NCBI GenBank assembly: GCA_900469345.1
Contig: UBWZ01000019.1
Span: forward strand, 1 to 64,000
DNA from: Hyphomicrobiales bacterium
GTDB lineage: Bacteria; Pseudomonadota; Alphaproteobacteria; Rhizobiales; Rhizobiaceae
Reading direction: 5' to 3'
DNA length: 64,000 bases
The position numbers were made by a program, and so were the translations under genes. Under the pieces are notes generated by a model. That model did not search any database. It worked only from the letters and a program-made list of their open reading frames with translations, and was not told the DNA's origin. This document shows, one piece after another, positions 34,910 to 44,463 of the stretch. The stretch's first letter is position 1. Every line of letters starts with the position of its first letter.

Positions 34910-36658
34910 GTGCAGATCAAAGTGTTGAGTGACATCGGCAACGGCCTGGTCGAGGGCAGGGCGGTGATAACAGGCCTCGCGACCGGCCGCGTGCTGGCTT
35001 CCTCGGTCGGCTTGTCGTTCTGGGGCGGTGTCGATCCCCGCACCGGCACGGTGGTCGATACGCACCATCCTCTGCATGGCGCCTGCATCAAGGACAGCGT
35101 GCTCGTTATCCCGAGCGGCCGGGGATCGTGCTCCGGGAGCGGAGTTCTTCTGGAACTGATGCTGGGTGGCCATGCGCCGGCAGCACTGGTCTTTTCCCAG
35201 GACGAGGAGATCCTCACCATCGGCGTCATCGTCGCCTCGCGGATCTTCGGATTGACGATCCCGATCGTCCGGATTGCGGCTGATGATCATGATCGGCTCG
35301 CGGAGTGCGACACGGTTTGGATCCGCGACGGCATGATCGCTCTGCAGCAGCCGGAAGCAGACTTTGTTGCGCCGGTGCCGCCCGTGCCCGCAGTTTCGCT
35401 CGCGTTGACCCCTGAGGACAGGGAGATACTGGCCGGTCGCGATGGCCGCGCCGCTCAGGCCGCGATGGAAATCGTCGTCGATGCGGCTGCGATCTACGGT
35501 GCCGGCGCGCTGCAGGATGTCGGCCGCGCCCATATCGACGGCTGCATCTATACCGGCGAGGCAGGTCTTCGCTTTGCCGAACAGCTGCGCGAATGGGGCG
35601 GCCGCGTCAAAGTGCCAACGACGCTCAACGCCATTTCGGTCGACTACCGAAACTGGCGCGGGCAGGGCGTCGAACCCGCGCTGGGCGAGCCTGCCAGCCG
35701 CCTTGCCGACGCCTATGTGGCGATGGGAGCGGAACCGACCTTTACCTGTGCGCCCTATCTGCTCGACGATGTACCGACAGAGGGCGAGCAGATCGTCTGG
35801 GCGGAGTCCAACGCGGTGGTCTACGCCAATAGCGTGCTCGGCGCCCGCACCATGAAGTATCCCGATTATCTCGATATCTGTGTTGCGCTGACCGGCCGTG
35901 CCCCTCGGGCCGGGTGCCATCTGACGCCGGAGCGCCGGCCGGAGCTTGTGGTGGACCTGTCGCAGGTCGGTGTCGGCGACGATTCCTTCTTTCCGCTGGT
36001 CGGCTACCATGTCGGCAAACTGGTCGGATCCCGAATACCGCTTGTCGTCGGGCTGGAAAACGCCGGGCCGGGCCGCGACGACCTGAAGGCGTTCGGCGCA
36101 GCCTTTGCGACGACATCGGCCGCACCCATGTTCCACATTGCGGGCGTGACACCCGAATGGCGGTCATCTGAGCAGTCCGTTTCGGCGGCGCTCGCGTCCG
36201 TGACCGTCGAAAGCGCTGATCTTGCACAGAGCTGGGAAGAGTTGAACGGCACGGCGAACGTGTCGAAGATAGGTCTGGTCGCGCTCGGCAACCCGCATTT
36301 CTCGCTGGAGGAAATTGCAGCCTTCGCCGCGTTGTGCCAGGGCCGGCAGCGGGCCCCGGAGACGCAGGTCATCATCACCTGCGGACGGCATGTCCACGGT
36401 CGCGCCGCAGCCGCAGGCCTGGTGGCGAGGCTCGAGGCATTCGGCGTGGCCTTCGTCGTTGATACCTGCTGGTGCATGATCGGCGAACCGATCATCGCGC
36501 CCGACGTCTCCATCATCCTCACGAATTCCGGCAAATACGCCCATTACGGCGCCGGCCTGTCCGGCCGCAGCATGCGGTTCGGCAGTTTGCCCGAGTGCGC
36601 CACCGCCGCCGTGACGGGAGTTTTCGACAGCCGGCTGCCGGCCTGGCTGTCGGCGTGA
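34910..36658 (+). CDS. Aconitase X (AcnX), putative cis-3-hydroxy-L-proline dehydratase
   Basis: This 582-residue protein is the fused form of aconitase X: a small swivel domain (DUF126, about residues 1-140, with GRGSCSGSGVLLELM) and a large catalytic domain (DUF521, about 170-575, with GRAHIDGCIYTGEAGLRFAEQL and KVPTTLNAISVDYRNW). Fused AcnX of Agrobacterium and Azospirillum has been described as a cis-3-hydroxy-L-proline dehydratase; archaeal two-subunit forms act on mevalonate 5-phosphate. GTG 34910 is the best start seen. It lies 26 bases upstream of the ureohydrolase gene, in one transcription unit. Confidence 0.87.
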   Translation: MQIKVLSDIGNGLVEGRAVITGLATGRVLASSVGLSFWGGVDPRTGTVVDTHHPLHGACIKDSVLVIPSGRGSCSGSGVLLELMLGGHAPAALVFSQDEEILTIGVIVASRIFGLTIPIVRIAADDHDRLAECDTVWIRDGMIALQQPEADFVAPVPPVPAVSLALTPEDREILAGRDGRAAQAAMEIVVDAAAIYGAGALQDVGRAHIDGCIYTGEAGLRFAEQLREWGGRVKVPTTLNAISVDYRNWRGQGVEPALGEPASRLADAYVAMGAEPTFTCAPYLLDDVPTEGEQIVWAESNAVVYANSVLGARTMKYPDYLDICVALTGRAPRAGCHLTPERRPELVVDLSQVGVGDDSFFPLVGYHVGKLVGSRIPLVVGLENAGPGRDDLKAFGAAFATTSAAPMFHIAGVTPEWRSSEQSVSAALASVTVESADLAQSWEELNGTANVSKIGLVALGNPHFSLEEIAAFAALCQGRQRAPETQVIITCGRHVHGRAAAAGLVARLEAFGVAFVVDTCWCMIGEPIIAPDVSIILTNSGKYAHYGAGLSGRSMRFGSLPECATAAVTGVFDSRLPAWLSA

Positions 36659-36684
36659 TGTAGAACCAGCTGATAGAGGAAGCC

Positions 36685-37644
36685 ATGACCAGGGAATTTC
36701 ACCAGCCTGTCGATGCCGCCAAGGTTCCCCGATTTGCCGGCCATTCGAGCTTCATGCGGCTACCGGTTGTCGAAAACGCAAAGGATCTCGACATCGCCCT
36801 TGTCGGCATTCCGTGGGATGGCGGAACGACGAACCGGGCTGGTGCGCGCCATGGTCCGCGCGAGGTGCGCAATCAGTCGAGCCTGATGAGGCGCGCCCAC
36901 CATGTTACCGGTATCCAGCCCTTCAGCGTCGCCAATGTTGCAGACGTCGGCGACCTTGCCGTCAATCCGATCGATCTCCAGGCGTCATTGGCGTCCATCG
37001 AGGCCGGCATCCGCGCAATCGTCGACGAGGGGGCGATCCCGCTTTCGGTCGGTGGCGACCACCTGATCACGCTGCCGATCCTGAGGGCGGTCTTCCGCGG
37101 CCGCAAGCTCGGCCTCATCCACTTCGATGCGCACTCCGATACCAACGACCGCTACTTTGGTGACAACCTCTATACCCACGGGACGCCGTTTCGCCGCGCC
37201 ATCGAGGAAGGCCTGCTCGACCCGTCGAGGATCGTCCAGATCGGTATTCGCGGCTCGATCTACGAGACAGGCGAGCATGACTGGGCGAGAGCCCAGGGTG
37301 TGCGGATCATCTACATGGAGGAATTCGTGCAGCGCGGTGCCGAGGCGGTGATTGAGGAGGCGCGCCAGATCGTCGGCGGCGGACCGACCTACGTCACCTT
37401 CGACATTGACAGCATCGATCCATCCATGGCGCCCGGCACGGGAACTCCGGAAATTGGCGGGTTCACGACGCGCGAAGCGCAGCAGATGGTGCGGCTGCTC
37501 GGCGACATCGCCATTGTCGGTGCCGATGTGGTGGAGGTGGCGCCTCCCTTCGACGTCGGCAATGTCACCGCGCTTGCGGGCGCCACCATGCTGTTCGAGT
37601 TGCTCTGTATGGTCGCGGGGCAGGTTGCCGGTCGTCGCCTTTAG
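36685..37644 (+). CDS. Ureohydrolase (agmatinase/guanidinobutyrase family)
   Basis: This 319-residue enzyme of the arginase superfamily has the two-manganese site: GGDH (His126), FDAHSD (Asp148, His150, Asp152) and FDIDSIDPSMAPGTGTPE (Asp240, Asp242). The loop after GGDH and the length fit agmatinase, guanidinobutyrase or guanidinopropionase; the substrate cannot be told from sequence by eye. It hydrolyses a guanidino compound to urea and an amine. It follows the AcnX gene by 26 bases. Confidence 0.88.
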   Translation: MTREFHQPVDAAKVPRFAGHSSFMRLPVVENAKDLDIALVGIPWDGGTTNRAGARHGPREVRNQSSLMRRAHHVTGIQPFSVANVADVGDLAVNPIDLQASLASIEAGIRAIVDEGAIPLSVGGDHLITLPILRAVFRGRKLGLIHFDAHSDTNDRYFGDNLYTHGTPFRRAIEEGLLDPSRIVQIGIRGSIYETGEHDWARAQGVRIIYMEEFVQRGAEAVIEEARQIVGGGPTYVTFDIDSIDPSMAPGTGTPEIGGFTTREAQQMVRLLGDIAIVGADVVEVAPPFDVGNVTALAGATMLFELLCMVAGQVAGRRL

Positions 37645-37658
37645 GCAGTGTCGTCAGC

Positions 37659-38423
37659 TCAGAACAGCGGCACGCCGGTGAGATCCGCCAGCGTGTCGAC
37701 CAGCCGGTCCTGGAAGGCGTGGTCGGTGACGGCCCCGGCCGCTTTCTGCCGCTCGCGGTGATACCAGTAGCCCCCGGAAGTCTGAGCGGCTGGGTCGGCG
37801 CTTGCGGCCAGCCAGCACTGCGTCAGGTGTCCCATCTCGAGATTGTCGGTGGCGCCCGGGCCACCCATCTTCGTCGGCACCCAGCCGGGGTCGACGGCAT
37901 TGCTGATCACATCCGGCCAGTGGCGGGCAACCGCTGCGGCAAGCGTCGCGACATGCAGCTTGCTCTCGGCATAGGCCTGTCCGGCGCTCCACTGTCGCGT
38001 CCGCCAGTCGATATCGTCGAGCGACGGGCTGCCGCTCCGGTGGAGACCGCTGGTGAGATAGACGAGACGCTTCGGCCGGGTGATCCAGCCCGTCAGCAGA
38101 TAGGGCGCCAGCGTGTTGACCGCGAGCGTCTTCGCATGACCTTCCGGCGTCTCCCCCCGCTGTGGCTCCAGATAGATACCGGCATTGTGGATGATGGTAT
38201 CCATCGGACCGATCGCATTGACCTGATCGGCAAGCGAGCGCAGCGAATCGCGGCTGCTCAGATCGCCGATCACCACGGAATGCGCCTTGCCCCCGAGATC
38301 GCCTATCGCGGCGGACCGCTCCTTGGATCGGGCATGCAGAACGACAGTGTGACCTTCGTCGAGGAGGCGGCGCGCTGCAGCAAGCCCGAGGCCGTCGGCA
38401 GAGCCGGTAATAAAGATGCGCAT
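37659..38423 (-). CDS. Short-chain dehydrogenase/reductase
   Basis: This 254-residue SDR begins MRIFITGSADGLGLAAARRLLDEGHTVVLHARS (Rossmann GxxxGxG), with IIHNAGIY (NAG motif) and YAESKLHVATLAAAVAR (YxxxK). The substrate is unknown. ATG 38423 is chosen; the longer frame to 38567 lacks SDR sequence. It is convergent with the ureohydrolase gene, 14 bases between stops, so it is not part of that operon. Confidence 0.87.
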   Translation of the reverse strand: MRIFITGSADGLGLAAARRLLDEGHTVVLHARSKERSAAIGDLGGKAHSVVIGDLSSRDSLRSLADQVNAIGPMDTIIHNAGIYLEPQRGETPEGHAKTLAVNTLAPYLLTGWITRPKRLVYLTSGLHRSGSPSLDDIDWRTRQWSAGQAYAESKLHVATLAAAVARHWPDVISNAVDPGWVPTKMGGPGATDNLEMGHLTQCWLAASADPAAQTSGGYWYHRERQKAAGAVTDHAFQDRLVDTLADLTGVPLF

Positions 38424-38612
38424 GCGGTTTATCCTGACGGTTGGTAATCCTCGGCTGCTATCTAGTGCCACGCTGGAACACGTCCAGCAAAACGGGCGCT
38501 CGAATGGCTCGGGTGATCGCACAAATGCGGCGCGTTTTCCGCACTGCATTCGGCAAATCTTTAGCACTTGAAGTTATACAAAGGTGAGCGACCGCCGTTA
38601 CTAGAGCGCCAG

Positions 38613-40511
38613 ATGAACCCGCTGAACGACCTGTTATCCAACCTCGCAATTGTGGCCATTGCCATATCGGCGTGGACCTTCACGCACAGGCGTCTGATCG
38701 GCCTCAGCGGCAACCTCCAGAATCTGATCTTCGGCGTCAGCATGGCTGTCGGCACGTTTGCCGTCATGCACATGCCGTTTCAGTTCATCCCCGGCGTCAA
38801 GCTTGATGCCCGATATACCTTCCTCGCTGTCAGCGCCTTCTTCGGCGGGCCGGTCGCAGCCCTTCCGCCCCTTCTCACGGCTATCGTGTTGCGGGTCTGG
38901 ATCGGCGGTGTCGGTGTCTCCGTCGCGATCCCCAATATTGTCGCTGCAAGCCTCGTTGGGCTGATCGGCTACCGTCTGAACCGGTCCGCCGTACCGCGCA
39001 TCCGGCTCCTGGTGCTGCTGAGCTGCAGCGTCGCGGTTGCCGGCACTCTTGGCTTTTATGTGGTTCTGCCGATCGAGCGGTGGTGGCACCTCACCGGCAC
39101 CATCACTCTGCCTTTCGCCCTGATCCTGTTTGCCTCGACCTGGCTTGCGTCGATTGCCATGGTCGAGGAACTCAAGCGCCAGGCCGTCACCAGCGAAAAC
39201 CTGATCTACCGCGCGGTCATCGATGCTCTGCCCGATTGCCTGAACGCCAAAGACATCGACGGCCGCTTCCTGACCGCAAATCCCGCGACAGCGCGCGCCC
39301 TTGGCGCCGACGATCCGGCAGATCTGATCGGCAGGACCGATGCCGACTTCTTCGACGAAGCAACGGCCGGGGCCTTTCGTGTTCCCGAACTCGACGTGAT
39401 GCGAACGAGGGCGCCTCTCATCATCGAGCAGAAATTCGCGCGCAAGGATGGCCATACAGCTTGGCACGCCTCCCTCAAGGCGCCCTTCACGATGAACGGC
39501 CAGATGCTGGGGATCGTCACCCATAACCGCGACGTCACGGAGCAAAAGCGGCTGGAGGAAGAGCTGGGGTTGGTCCAGCGTCGTCTGTCCGGCGCGGTCG
39601 AAAGCATGGCCGACGGTCTGGCCCTTTTCGATCGGCAGGGCCTGCTGGTGTTTCGCAACGAGCGTTTCGTCCGCATGTTTCCACCGGCGCCAGGCAGTGT
39701 TAACACGGAGACCTGCATCACCCACATCGTCCGCATGTCTCTGCACGGCGATGAGGCCGCGGAGGTCGGTGAAGACGTCGACCTGCAGATAAAAACCCGG
39801 GCGGCGGACCTGCTGACCCCGGGCAATCATGATCTCAGCCTGCCGGGAGAGTGCTGGATAGAAGCGCGCACCCGCGACGCCGGGGAAGACGGCGTCATGA
39901 TCGTCTTTTCGGACGTCAGCGACCGCAAGCAACAGGAAGCAAAGCTGCAGCGGCTCAACCGGCAGCTGGCCGACCTCGCCAACACGGATCGGCTGACCAG
40001 CCTTTTCAATCGCAGGGGTTTTGATCTGGCGCTGGAAACGGCCATGACGAATGCGCATGCCGCCAACACCGATCTCGGCTTGATCCTGGTCGACATCGAC
40101 CACTTCAAGGCCTTCAACGATACCTACGGGCACCTGGCCGGCGACGACTGCCTCCGCAGGGTGGCAGCCGCCATCGCCGAGACCCTGGAACCGTTCGGCG
40201 GAAGCCTGGCAGCGCGTTACGGCGGCGAGGAGATCGCGTCCATTCTCCCGCTGGCATCGATCGAGGAGACGGCCTCGGTCGCACGCCTCCTGTGCGCCGC
40301 CGTCCGCAACCTCGGTATCGCCCATTCGGCAAGCGAGAAGGGCGTGGTCACGGCCAGCGCCGGGGCGGCATCGCTGAAGTCGCTGGGCGGGCTGCGCCGC
40401 AAGGACGACCTGGTTGCCGCAGCGGATTCAGGCCTCTACGCTGCCAAGTCTGCAGGCCGCGACACCGCAAGAACGGTCGTCTCGCAAGGGCGGGACGAGG
40501 CAGCTGCCTAG
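38613..40511 (+). CDS. Membrane-bound diguanylate cyclase (5TMR-LYT, PAS, GGDEF)
   Basis: This 632-residue protein has a 5TM receptor of the LytS-YhcK type (about residues 1-195), two PAS domains (about 205-320 and 330-455), and a GGDEF domain (about 465-625). The active-site loop reads RYGGEEI at 535-541, so the fifth position of GG(D/E)EF is Ile instead of Phe; the GGEE residues needed for catalysis remain. No RxxD inhibitory site lies upstream. It would make c-di-GMP in response to a membrane or cytoplasmic cue. ATG 38613 is preferred over a TTG at 38568. Confidence 0.88.
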   Translation: MNPLNDLLSNLAIVAIAISAWTFTHRRLIGLSGNLQNLIFGVSMAVGTFAVMHMPFQFIPGVKLDARYTFLAVSAFFGGPVAALPPLLTAIVLRVWIGGVGVSVAIPNIVAASLVGLIGYRLNRSAVPRIRLLVLLSCSVAVAGTLGFYVVLPIERWWHLTGTITLPFALILFASTWLASIAMVEELKRQAVTSENLIYRAVIDALPDCLNAKDIDGRFLTANPATARALGADDPADLIGRTDADFFDEATAGAFRVPELDVMRTRAPLIIEQKFARKDGHTAWHASLKAPFTMNGQMLGIVTHNRDVTEQKRLEEELGLVQRRLSGAVESMADGLALFDRQGLLVFRNERFVRMFPPAPGSVNTETCITHIVRMSLHGDEAAEVGEDVDLQIKTRAADLLTPGNHDLSLPGECWIEARTRDAGEDGVMIVFSDVSDRKQQEAKLQRLNRQLADLANTDRLTSLFNRRGFDLALETAMTNAHAANTDLGLILVDIDHFKAFNDTYGHLAGDDCLRRVAAAIAETLEPFGGSLAARYGGEEIASILPLASIEETASVARLLCAAVRNLGIAHSASEKGVVTASAGAASLKSLGGLRRKDDLVAAADSGLYAAKSAGRDTARTVVSQGRDEAAA

Positions 40512-40538
40512 CGCCCCTGTTCAGGCCGGCAGGACAGG

Positions 40539-42701
40539 TCAGGCGATCGTAACAGCCATGGCGGACAGGCGGCCCACCAGATCTTCCGCTGGCATCGGTC
40601 GGCCCAGAAGGTAGCCCTGCATTTCCTCGCAGCCGGCTTCGCGCAGGTAATCGGCCTGGTCCTGCGTTTCGACACCCTCGGCAATCACGGTGAGGCCGAG
40701 CCGCTGCCCGAGCGACACGACAGTCGAAACGATCGCCATGCTCCCGGCATCGGACGGAATTTCGGAGATGAACGACCGGTCGATCTTCAACCGCGTAAGC
40801 GGGAAGCGCTTCAGCATGCTGAGGCTCGAATAGCCGGTTCCAAAGTCGTCGAGCGACAGGCTCAGTCCCAGCTGGGTCAGCTCGCGCATTCTGACGACGG
40901 CGGCTTCGACGTCTTTCATGATCAGGCTTTCGGTGATCTCGATTTCGAGCCAGCGGGGATCCAGTCCGGTCTCCGCAAGAACTGCAGCGACCAGAGCCGG
41001 AAGGCCGGGTTCCTGGAACTGCCGCGCCGACATGTTGACGCTCATCTTGATCGGTGCGTAGCCAGCCTGCTGCCACGCCTTTGCCTGCTGGCAGGCCTTG
41101 ATGAGCACCATCAGCCCAAGGTCGAGAATGAGGCCCGTTTCCTCCGCCAGCGGCACGAACTGCATCGGGGCGACAAGGCCTTCGCGCGGATGTTGCCAGC
41201 GCACCAACGCCTCGACACCGGTCAGAACCCCGGTGTTGAGGTTGGTCTGGGGCTGGTAATGCAGAATGATCTCGTCCTGCTGGAGGGCCCGCCTCAATTC
41301 CTCGATCCGAATGAGCTTTTGGGACGATGCCTCGGCCAGCTCCCTGGAAAAGGTGCACATCCCGTCGCGACCGTTGAGCTTTGCCCGGTACATGGCGAGA
41401 TCCGCATGCGCCAGCAGTTCGGACGTACTGGTGCCGTGGTCGGGGAAAATGGCGATCCCCATGCTTGACGTCACCTGGATCTCGACGCCGTTGATGCTGT
41501 AGAACCGGCGGATATTCTTTCGCAGCGTTTCGAGATGATCGGCCAGCGTGTCGCGGCTCTCTTCCCGAAGGATCACGATAAACTCGTCGCCGCCGATCCG
41601 GGCCACCAGGCCGAGATGGCCCACATGGGTGGAAAGGCTCAAGGCAACCTGCTTCAGCAGATCGTCGCCCGCCTCATGCCCGAGGCTGTCGTTGACCAGT
41701 TTGAAATTGTCGATGTCGACGAAGGCCACCGCAACCCGGCCGCCGATCTCCGCCGCGTCCCGAAGCGTTTCCTTGAGCTCGCGATCCAGCCTTACGCGCG
41801 ACGGCAGGGCCGTCAGGGCGTCGTGTTCCGCGAGAAACCGGATGCGGCTTTCCGAACGGATGCGGTCGATCGCAATCCCGGCCATTTGTGCGGCCCCGCT
41901 CAGGAAGTCTTCGATCGTTGGACTGGCCGCCGCCGGCGGAATGGAGGCCGCCAGCAACCCGTGCAATTCGCCGTCGGACGAGCGGATGTCGAAGCAGCGA
42001 AGACTGTCGGTCGGACCAAGGGTGTTGCGCGCGATCGCCTCGAACTCCCTCGATGTGGACGAGAGGTCGCCGATGATGATCTTGTCGCTGCTTGTCTGTG
42101 GCGGACAGTTGGAGGCAAGGATCAGTTCGTGTTGGCCCTTTGCGAGGAACACCGCTATCCGGAGGCCGGTGGCGACGCCCTCGACCAGATGCACAAACTT
42201 TTCAACGAAATCCGGAAGCGGCGCGGAATCGACGATCAGCCGCAGCAACTCCGCCTGGGCAGCCATCAGCCGCTCGGACTCCTTGCGAGCCGTGATATCC
42301 CGCGATGCGCCGACCACGCCGATGATCGTGCCGTTGGCGTCCCGAAGCGGAACGCGCGACATCATCAGCCATCGGTCCCATCCCGCCTTCATGGCGCGTT
42401 CTTCAAGCCCGAGATCCGCCTCTCCAGTCTGCATCACGCGCCGCTCGGTCTCGTCGATGGCCGCGGCAGCGGCAGCGCCGTGAAGTTCCGCGTCGGTAAC
42501 CCCAATGATCTCTTCAAGCCGGGTCATGCCATTGTTCTGCAGGACGACCTGGTTTGCGAACAGGAAGCGCCCCTCGAGATCCTTGGCATAGATGAAATCG
42601 GGTACGTGGTTGATCATCGCTTCAAGCCAGCGATACCGCTCTTCCAGCGTCGGCCCGTCGGACCGTGTCTGCTCGTCGAGGAGAGGATGGCCATCCGTCA
42701 T
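40539..42701 (-). CDS. PAS-GAF-GGDEF-EAL protein, c-di-GMP turnover
   Basis: This 720-residue cytoplasmic protein has a PAS domain (about residues 20-140), a GAF-like region (about 150-280), a GGDEF domain with intact RIGGDEF (about 368-374) and an EAL domain with GVEALVRW (EAL at 497-499), DDFGTGYSS (618-626) and EGVET. Both catalytic motifs are intact, so it could both make and degrade c-di-GMP. It faces the diguanylate cyclase gene tail to tail, with 27 bases between stops. ATG 42701 is chosen over TTG 42710. Confidence 0.93.
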   Translation of the reverse strand: MTDGHPLLDEQTRSDGPTLEERYRWLEAMINHVPDFIYAKDLEGRFLFANQVVLQNNGMTRLEEIIGVTDAELHGAAAAAAIDETERRVMQTGEADLGLEERAMKAGWDRWLMMSRVPLRDANGTIIGVVGASRDITARKESERLMAAQAELLRLIVDSAPLPDFVEKFVHLVEGVATGLRIAVFLAKGQHELILASNCPPQTSSDKIIIGDLSSTSREFEAIARNTLGPTDSLRCFDIRSSDGELHGLLAASIPPAAASPTIEDFLSGAAQMAGIAIDRIRSESRIRFLAEHDALTALPSRVRLDRELKETLRDAAEIGGRVAVAFVDIDNFKLVNDSLGHEAGDDLLKQVALSLSTHVGHLGLVARIGGDEFIVILREESRDTLADHLETLRKNIRRFYSINGVEIQVTSSMGIAIFPDHGTSTSELLAHADLAMYRAKLNGRDGMCTFSRELAEASSQKLIRIEELRRALQQDEIILHYQPQTNLNTGVLTGVEALVRWQHPREGLVAPMQFVPLAEETGLILDLGLMVLIKACQQAKAWQQAGYAPIKMSVNMSARQFQEPGLPALVAAVLAETGLDPRWLEIEITESLIMKDVEAAVVRMRELTQLGLSLSLDDFGTGYSSLSMLKRFPLTRLKIDRSFISEIPSDAGSMAIVSTVVSLGQRLGLTVIAEGVETQDQADYLREAGCEEMQGYLLGRPMPAEDLVGRLSAMAVTIA

Positions 42702-42943
42702 TATATGCAACCTAACACTGCGAGTTCTTCAGTAGAATCAACTTCTTCGGGCATAATACGAGGGCTTTTGAAGCCTAACGGATTCTGGCAGCAAGAGGTA
42801 AGACAAAAATGAATTCGCAGCACGGTCTGGGTCGATGCGGCGTGGCGTGTGTGCGGGCGCCGCATCGGATCGGATCGAACGGACAGAACCGACGCCCGCC
42901 CCGTCGGGGCCGCGGCGGCAATATGGGCGATGATCCGGGAACA

Positions 42944-44272
42944 CTAGCCGTCGGACCAGAAGCGGCCGCCATCGAAGCCGTCGGAGATTGCGGACGGCAG
43001 AGCGTCCTGCGGTGGCGCAAGCGGCGTCGAGTGATCTGCAAGCACGCGATCCACGAGCACAGGCGCGGTCAGACCCGTGCGGCTGCCAGGCGGCGATACG
43101 GCCCAGGCGACGAGCGCTTCCTGACCGTCGAAGTCGTCTTCCGGCTCCATTTCCGGTGCCGACAGCGGTAGCGACGCGATCGAGGTCGCGGGTTGTTTCA
43201 GTAGTCCAAACGAGTGTGGCGCGGAACCGGCCACGGGCGCGAAGGCGCGCGCGGAAGACTGAAGAGCGGCGTCCGGGCGTGGTTGCAGCGAGGCGGTCAG
43301 AAGCGCGGCCGGCGCTTCGATGGCGCCGGGTCTCGAAGCCGGTGCCGGGATTGCCAGCGAGGCCAGATCCGCAAATTCGGGTGCTCTCGTTGGCGACGGT
43401 GCGGCCTTCTGCACCACCTGCAGCGCAAGCGCTTCCTCGGCGCGGCTGCGGGGCGTAGGCAGCATGGCAGTGGTGATGCTGCGGCGTGAAGGGACGGGAA
43501 TTTCGTCTTCGTCATCCGTCGTCGATGCGGCGATCTCGATCGACCGTGCCGGGGCGCCACGCCGCTTCAATTGCGCGATCGCCTGGGAATAGCCCGCAAG
43601 CGGTCGTCCGTCGGCCGGCATATGCACGGTCCGACCGTCGGGAAACAGCCGCGCCAACTCCTGCCGCGAAACGCGCGGCCAGGCTCGGACATTGCCGACA
43701 TCCACATGCACGAACGTCGGATAATAGCCGACGCCGCCGGCCTGCAGCTGTAGCGCATGCCTCCGCAGTGTCGAAAGCTTGACGCCCGGAATGTAGAAAT
43801 CGATTGCACGGCCCAGCATGTGCTGGCTCTTCGTCGCAACGCCCGAAGCACGCGAGCGACCGCGCAGCATGCTGTTGGTGGAGGGCGACCGGTAGCCGGA
43901 CACGATGTGGATCGGTCCCTGGGCGCCGCTGCGGTCGTAGATCTCCCAGAGGAGGTCGAAGAGCCGCGGATCCATCCGAGTCGTCTCGTTCTTGCGCCAG
44001 TCGCGCAGAAAGCGGTTGAGCTGGATGAGGCCCCGCTGGTCGAGGCGGCCGTCGCGCTTGTAGGTGATCTCCGCCCGCTCGCCCGTATGGGTAAAGAACA
44101 ATTTCAGCGTTCGGTCTTCCGCCTCGGCAGCCGCTGCCGATCCGACCAGCGCCGCAAACATCAGCGCGAGGGCGCGGGAAGCCCGGCCGCAGGTGCCGGC
44201 AAAAGCGGCAAGGAGTTCGACACCGGAGCCTGCGCAGGCCGGCAGGCAGGAGGGTGAAAGCGACTGAGACAC
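42944..44272 (-). CDS. DUF882 (peptidase M15A-like) protein with long disordered tail
   Basis: This protein of about 442 residues has a hydrophobic signal or anchor (ALALMFAALVGSAAAAEA, near residue 37) and a DUF882 domain with RDWRKNETTRMDPRLFDLLWEIYD, IHIVSGYRSPSTNSMLR, SQHMLGRAIDFYIPG and GGVGYYPTFVHVDVG, holding the His/Asp zinc-site residues of M15-type murein peptidases. The remaining 230 residues are Pro/Ala/Ser-rich and probably disordered. Start is uncertain: GTG 44272 is taken, but the frame is open to 44317. It probably acts on the cell wall. Confidence 0.8.
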   Translation of the reverse strand: MSQSLSPSCLPACAGSGVELLAAFAGTCGRASRALALMFAALVGSAAAAEAEDRTLKLFFTHTGERAEITYKRDGRLDQRGLIQLNRFLRDWRKNETTRMDPRLFDLLWEIYDRSGAQGPIHIVSGYRSPSTNSMLRGRSRASGVATKSQHMLGRAIDFYIPGVKLSTLRRHALQLQAGGVGYYPTFVHVDVGNVRAWPRVSRQELARLFPDGRTVHMPADGRPLAGYSQAIAQLKRRGAPARSIEIAASTTDDEDEIPVPSRRSITTAMLPTPRSRAEEALALQVVQKAAPSPTRAPEFADLASLAIPAPASRPGAIEAPAALLTASLQPRPDAALQSSARAFAPVAGSAPHSFGLLKQPATSIASLPLSAPEMEPEDDFDGQEALVAWAVSPPGSRTGLTAPVLVDRVLADHSTPLAPPQDALPSAISDGFDGGRFWSDG

Positions 44273-44463
44273 GACGAACCCGCTCGACTGGATACCATGG
44301 GGTGGGGCCGGACGCACTTGCCCGGCTCCCGCGAACCTGAGCGAATTATGGTCAATGAAATGCTAACGGGAGGTTGATGGCGGGCCCCGCAGTGGACCAC
44401 ACACGCATTTGTGAGGGGGCCGAGGCCCCGGCTCGAGCGCGGAAACCCCGGATCGCCGTTTGA

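Noticed and set aside
34415..36136. 573-codon minus-strand frame opposite aconitase X
   Set aside because: Shadow frame; the aconitase X protein on the + strand has clear conserved motifs.
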